Shown: piece after piece, positions 60,349 through 64,000 of the stretch
How the letters are laid out: each line of letters begins with the position of its first letter
Position numbering within the stretch: the first letter of the stretch is position 1
Assembly (NCBI GenBank): GCA_031363055.1
Contig: JANLTP010000077.1
Span: 10,141 to 74,140 of the forward strand
Reading direction: 5' to 3'
From: JANLTP01 sp031363055
Lineage (GTDB): Bacteria; Pseudomonadota; Gammaproteobacteria; Burkholderiales; Burkholderiaceae_E
DNA length: 64,000 nucleotides
Translations under genes and position numbers: made by a program
The notes under the pieces: generated by a model
The model's input: only the letters and a program-made list of their open reading frames with translations
Databases searched by the model: none
Told to the model about the DNA's origin: nothing

Positions 60349-60488
60349 CCACTCTTCCTTTCCGAGTCCAGGCTCGTGACGGGAGCGGGAGCATACCCCG
60401 AAATTTGACGCAAGGGGGCGAAAATGCCGCAGAAAATTTAGGCTGCTGGTTCGAAAAATAATGTCAACCGTTAGCAAACCAGCCGGCC

Positions 60489-60512
60489 TTGAAATCCGGT
60501 TTAAAATCCGGT
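60489..60512. repeat. 12-bp tandem duplication upstream of xseB
   Basis: TTGAAATCCGGT and TTAAAATCCGGT adjoin at 60489-60500 and 60501-60512, in the divergent leader of xseB and the Rieske gene. Confidence 0.8.
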
Positions 60513-60536
60513 TCCTTATTGATTGATTGCCCGGCC

Positions 60537-60908
60537 ATGGCCTCCAGCACTTGTACTCCCAGTCCATCTTCCGCCGCGAGGTCTGCATCCTCGTCCCCGT
60601 CCTCGTCGACGCTGGCCGATGCAACTGCGGCTGTGGACGATGCCCCGGACGCATCGACCAGTGTGGCCGCTGCTGCCGAGTCGTTCGAGACAGCCGTCGG
60701 TGAGCTCGATGGACTGGTGCAAAAAATGGAATCTGGCGAACTCAGTCTTGAGCAGTCTCTGGCCGCCTACCAACGAGGTGCGCTGCTGGTCCAGTATTGC
60801 CAGAAGACGCTCAGCGGGGTTCAAAAACAGGTCAAGATCCTCGAAGCCGGCCTGTTCAAACCCTTCGAGGATGGCCTTGGAACAGCCGATTCCGAGGACA
60901 ACGTTTGA
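60537..60908 (+). CDS. xseB: Exodeoxyribonuclease VII small subunit XseB
   Basis: The 123-residue protein ends with the XseB core: FETAVGELDGLVQKMESGELSLEQSLAAYQRG. It forms exonuclease VII with XseA, encoded elsewhere. Before the core are about 50 residues rich in Ser, Ala and Thr not seen in typical 80-residue XseB; a shorter internal start cannot be excluded. Its stop overlaps the ispA TTG start. Confidence 0.85.
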   Translation: MASSTCTPSPSSAARSASSSPSSSTLADATAAVDDAPDASTSVAAAAESFETAVGELDGLVQKMESGELSLEQSLAAYQRGALLVQYCQKTLSGVQKQVKILEAGLFKPFEDGLGTADSEDNV

Positions 60909-61864
60909 TTCTGGAACGGGTTTCGTTCCAGAATTGGTGCCTGGACCATGCCCAGCGCTGCGAGCGTGCGTTAGAGCGCGTGTTGCCATCCGCAGAGCTG
61001 CCGCCGCCTGAACTGCATAAGGCGATGCGCTATGCGGTACTGAATGGCGGCAAGCGCATCCGCCCGCTGTTGGTGTATGCAGCGGCCGAGTTAAGTCAGG
61101 CGTCGGCGCCGCTGGCCGATTGCGCCGCCTGTGCGGTTGAGCTGATCCACGCCTATTCGCTGGTGCATGACGATCTGCCGTGCATGGATAACGATGTTCT
61201 GAGGCGCGGCAAGCCAACCGTCCATGTCGTCTTCGGAGAAGCGAATGCCATGTTGGTCGGAGATGCCTTGCAGGCGCTGGCGTTTGAAGTGCTGACCCAG
61301 CCCCGGCAGGCAAGCGCGCGGTCGGAGCAGGGCGCCCGTGCCAAGGCTGTTGCCCACGACGAGGTTGTTGCGCGTGCCGAGGCCGTCGTGCACATGTGCC
61401 GGGCTCTGGCGCAGGCTGCCGGCTCCCTGGGGATGGCCGGCGGCCAGGCGATTGATCTTGGTGCCGTCGGCAAAACCATGACGCGTGACCAATTGCAACT
61501 CATGCATGAGCGAAAAACCGGCGCAATGTTGCGCGCAGCGGTGTTGCTGGGCGGTTTGGCGGGGCGTACGCTATTGCCGAGCGAGCAGGAATCGCTGAAT
61601 CGCTATGGCCTGGCCATTGGTTTGGCCTTCCAGGTAGTTGACGACATCCTCGATGTGCAGGCAGACTCAACTACCTTGGGGAAAACTGCGGGTAAGGATG
61701 CCTTGAATGACAAGCCAACCTATGTGTCGGTGCTCGGTTTGGAGCAATCCCAGCAGTTTGCCCGGCAATTGTGTTGTGAAGCCCATGAAGCGCTACGACC
61801 TTTTGCGGACACCGCCCATCGGTTACATGAACTGGCCGACCTGATCGTGCTGAGAAAATCCTGA
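60905..61864 (+). CDS. ispA: Polyprenyl synthetase IspA (farnesyl diphosphate synthase)
   Basis: The 319-residue enzyme makes farnesyl diphosphate for quinones and undecaprenyl phosphate. The aspartate-rich motifs HDDLPCMDND and DDILDVQ are present, with NGGKRIRPLL at the start. I chose the TTG at 60905, which overlaps the xseB stop. About 28 residues (133-160, QASARSEQGARAKAV and following) are an Ala/Arg/Glu-rich insert. dxs follows by 4 bases. Confidence 0.9.
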   Translation: MILERVSFQNWCLDHAQRCERALERVLPSAELPPPELHKAMRYAVLNGGKRIRPLLVYAAAELSQASAPLADCAACAVELIHAYSLVHDDLPCMDNDVLRRGKPTVHVVFGEANAMLVGDALQALAFEVLTQPRQASARSEQGARAKAVAHDEVVARAEAVVHMCRALAQAAGSLGMAGGQAIDLGAVGKTMTRDQLQLMHERKTGAMLRAAVLLGGLAGRTLLPSEQESLNRYGLAIGLAFQVVDDILDVQADSTTLGKTAGKDALNDKPTYVSVLGLEQSQQFARQLCCEAHEALRPFADTAHRLHELADLIVLRKS

Positions 61865-61868
61865 CACC

Positions 61869-63785
61869 ATGAGCGCCTTTCCATTCCTCGAAAAAATCAA
61901 CGATCCGGCGCAACTGCGCGCCATCGATCGCGCCCAATTGCCGCAGTTGGCGAAGGAATTACGCGCCTTTGTGCTGGATTCGGTTTCCAAGACCGGTGGG
62001 CATTTGTCTGCAAACCTGGGCACTGTCGAATTGACCCTGGCTTTGCACTACGCCTTCAAGACGCCGTTTGATCGCCTGATCTGGGATGTCGGCCATCAGA
62101 GCTATCCGCATAAAATTCTGACCGGACGTCGTTTGCAGATGTCCAGCCTGCGCCAGCTCAATGGCTTGTCCGGATTTCCGCGTCGCGATGAATCGCCGTA
62201 CGACACTTTTGGAACCGCCCATTCCTCGACCTCGATCTCAGCCGCGCTCGGCATGGCCGTGGCGTCGCGCATCAAGGGCGAGAACAAGGGGCCGGAGCGG
62301 CGTCGTCATGTAGCGGTCATCGGTGACGGTGCCATGTCAGCCGGGATGGCGTTCGAGGCGATGAATAACGCTGGCGTGACCCAGGATATCGATCTGCTGG
62401 TGGTGCTCAACGACAACGAAATGTCGATCTCGCCACCGGTGGGCGCCTTGAATCGTTATCTGGCGCGCTTGTTATCGGGTCGGATGTACTCCAAAGCGAA
62501 AGATGTCGGCCGCGCTGTGCTGTCTCATGTGCCGACCATGTTCGAGCTGGCCCGCCGCTTCGAAGAACATGCCAAGGGTATGGTAGTTCCGGCCACCCTG
62601 TTCGAGGAGTTTGGTTTTAATTATGTCGGCCCGATTGACGGCCACGATCTCGACTCGCTGATTCCGACCTTGCAAAATCTGCGCGAGTTGCGCGGAGCGC
62701 AATTTCTACATGTCATTACCCGCAAAGGCCAGGGCTACAAGATGGCCGAAGCCGACCCGGTTCTTTATCACGGACCCGGCAAGTTCAACCCGGTGGAGGG
62801 CATTCGGCAATCGAGTGCACCTCCGAAGCTGACTTATACGCAAGTGTTTTCGGACTGGATTTGCGACATGGGCGCCCTCGACGAGCGGCTGGTCGGCATT
62901 ACACCAGCCATGCGTGAGGGCTCGGGCTTGGTTGAGTTCGAGCGCCGTTTTCCGAAACGCTACTTCGACGTCGGTATTGCCGAACAACATGCGGTCACGT
63001 TTGCCGCTGGCCTGGCCTGTGAAGGACTGAAACCGGTGGTTGCCATCTACTCGACGTTTCTGCAGCGCGGCTACGACCAATTGATTCACGACGTGGCGCT
63101 GCAAAACCTGCCGATCATGTTTGCCCTCGATCGTGCCGGCCTGGTCGGAGCCGACGGCGCAACCCACGCTGGCGCCTACGATTTTGCCTATTTGCGTTGC
63201 CTGCCGAACATGATGGTCATGGCGCCCTCGGACGAGAACGAGTGTCGGCAAATGTTGTTCACCGCCTTCCAGATCAATGGTCCGACGGCGGTTCGTTATC
63301 CGCGCGGCGTGGGCACCGGTGCCGAAGTCAAGAAAGACCTGACCGCCTTGCCGATCGGCAAGGCTGAAATCCGTCGCAGCGGCAAACGAATTGCGCTGTT
63401 GGCCTTCGGCACGATGCTCGCTCCGGCCCTGCAGGCCGGCGAGGCGCTGGACGCTACGGTGGTCAACATGCGCTGGGTCAAGCCCCTGGATGACGCCATG
63501 GTTGCCGAGCTGGCCGGCACCCATGACGCGCTGGTGACGATCGAGGAACATGTCGTCATGGCCGGTGCCGGCAGTGCGGTTGCAGAAGCGCTCGCCGATA
63601 TGGGTATCGCCAAACCAATGCTGCAACTGGGCCTGCCTGATCGTTTTGTCGACCACGGTGAGCAGGCGCAATTGCTACGTCTGCTGGGACTCGACGGTGC
63701 CGGAATCGAGCGCAGCATTCGCGAACGCTTTCAGGACATTCTCGCTGGCACCGGTCCGCGTCTGGTCGCTGCGCGCAAAGCCTGA
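61869..63785 (+). CDS. dxs: 1-deoxy-D-xylulose-5-phosphate synthase Dxs
   Basis: Dxs makes the first intermediate of the MEP pathway using thiamine diphosphate. The 638-residue protein has GHLSANLGTVELTLALHY, the thiamine motif GDGAMSAGMAFEAMNNAG ending LNDNEMSI, and the transketolase C-terminal part (FDVGIAEQHAVTFAAG, DRAGLVGADGATHAG). It closes the xseB-ispA-dxs operon. Confidence 0.97.
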   Translation: MSAFPFLEKINDPAQLRAIDRAQLPQLAKELRAFVLDSVSKTGGHLSANLGTVELTLALHYAFKTPFDRLIWDVGHQSYPHKILTGRRLQMSSLRQLNGLSGFPRRDESPYDTFGTAHSSTSISAALGMAVASRIKGENKGPERRRHVAVIGDGAMSAGMAFEAMNNAGVTQDIDLLVVLNDNEMSISPPVGALNRYLARLLSGRMYSKAKDVGRAVLSHVPTMFELARRFEEHAKGMVVPATLFEEFGFNYVGPIDGHDLDSLIPTLQNLRELRGAQFLHVITRKGQGYKMAEADPVLYHGPGKFNPVEGIRQSSAPPKLTYTQVFSDWICDMGALDERLVGITPAMREGSGLVEFERRFPKRYFDVGIAEQHAVTFAAGLACEGLKPVVAIYSTFLQRGYDQLIHDVALQNLPIMFALDRAGLVGADGATHAGAYDFAYLRCLPNMMVMAPSDENECRQMLFTAFQINGPTAVRYPRGVGTGAEVKKDLTALPIGKAEIRRSGKRIALLAFGTMLAPALQAGEALDATVVNMRWVKPLDDAMVAELAGTHDALVTIEEHVVMAGAGSAVAEALADMGIAKPMLQLGLPDRFVDHGEQAQLLRLLGLDGAGIERSIRERFQDILAGTGPRLVAARKA

Positions 63786-63840
63786 CGCCCGCACTGACCG
63801 CTGAAGGCGCTGGCATCGGTACGCTTCAAGGTTGTTGCCG

Positions 63841-64000
63841 ATGATTGCGCCGATTGGTTCAGAAACTCGGCCTAAATTCTGGCCGACTTTCTGGCGGCTC
63901 GGCAAACCTGAGTGGTTCTCTGTAGATCGCTGGCTTGCGCGGCTGTTGCTTGGTGCGATTGTGGTGCTGAATTTGTGCGTCGTCTGGGTCAACGTCCAGT
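63841..64000 (+). CDS. N-terminus of a probable SbmA/YddA-like ABC transporter (cut by right edge)
   Basis: The 53 visible codons start at ATG 63841 and include KFWPTFWRLGKPEWFSVDRW followed by a hydrophobic helix (LLLGAIVVLNLCVVWVNVQ). This matches the start of the fused membrane/ATPase half-transporters related to SbmA and BacA (pattern FWxLxKPYW...RW). The gene continues outside the window, so the assignment is tentative. Confidence 0.45.
   Translation, partial: MIAPIGSETRPKFWPTFWRLGKPEWFSVDRWLARLLLGAIVVLNLCVVWVNVQ

Overview
This window is about 64 kb of a GC-rich (roughly 60% by eye) Gram-negative chromosome, most likely a Burkholderiales-type betaproteobacterium. The evidence is gene order typical of that group: murJ divergent from rpsT; yggS divergent from pilT-pilU; leuS-lptE-holA-proA-hemJ; BPSS1780 family/thrB (kinase-fold type)/LOG next to polA; and a Rieske oxygenase divergent from xseB-ispA-dxs. 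No rRNA, tRNA, CRISPR array, transposase or prophage gene was found. No stretch longer than 300 bases lacks a gene; the largest gaps are about 240 bases (14774-15014 and 46519-46752).

Layout. 1-6.9 kb: proC (cut by the left edge), murJ, rpsT, a WbuC-like cupin, a VOC protein, yggS, and the pilT-pilU retraction ATPases. 6.9-14.8 kb: a minus-strand housekeeping run from leuS to an RNA methyltransferase. 15-19 kb: an IclR regulator, glpK and glpD. 19.2-25.2 kb: an omega-aminotransferase followed by a three-gene cytoplasm-facing molybdoenzyme complex of SoeABC (sulfite dehydrogenase) type. 25.2-31.2 kb: QmcA/NfeD, a GNAT acetyltransferase, a sorbosone-dehydrogenase-like lipoprotein with a dihaem cytochrome c, alaC and tag. 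31.3-34.4 kb: a three-gene lipid-linked glycosylation cassette (GT-C enzyme, GtrA, GtrB-like GT2).

34.4-41.5 kb is the most striking locus. A minus-strand operon encodes a small c-type cytochrome, a SCO copper chaperone and a 2010-residue protein. The giant protein joins a galactose-oxidase-like copper-radical oxidase, with every known copper and cofactor residue present, to two F5/8 type C domains, Ig/PKD domains, a YVTN beta-propeller and a MauG/dihaem-peroxidase-like module. All three genes are linked by ATGA stop-start overlaps. I infer one secreted or surface protein that makes hydrogen peroxide and could also consume it or use it.

41.6-53.5 kb: an Asp/Glu racemase family protein, folE, an SDR, uvrD with an exact LexA box, an orphan branched-chain amino-acid binding protein, a BPSS1780 membrane protein, thrB, LOG and polA. 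53.6-54.8 kb: a DUF4143 ATPase with a palindromic, apparently leaderless promoter, probably acquired. 54.8-58.3 kb: a YVTN protein divergent from a multicopper oxidase and an overlapping ZIP transporter. 58.4-64 kb: a sulfurtransferase, a Rieske oxygenase, xseB, ispA, dxs and the start of a probable ABC transporter.

A second theme runs through the whole window. Short (6-23 bp) degenerate head-to-tail duplications sit at many gene junctions, often containing the stop codon, the ribosome binding site or the start. In-frame 12-, 15- and 18-bp versions add low-complexity peptides to otherwise conserved proteins (LptE, LeuS, GNAT, cytochrome c, SDR, multicopper oxidase).
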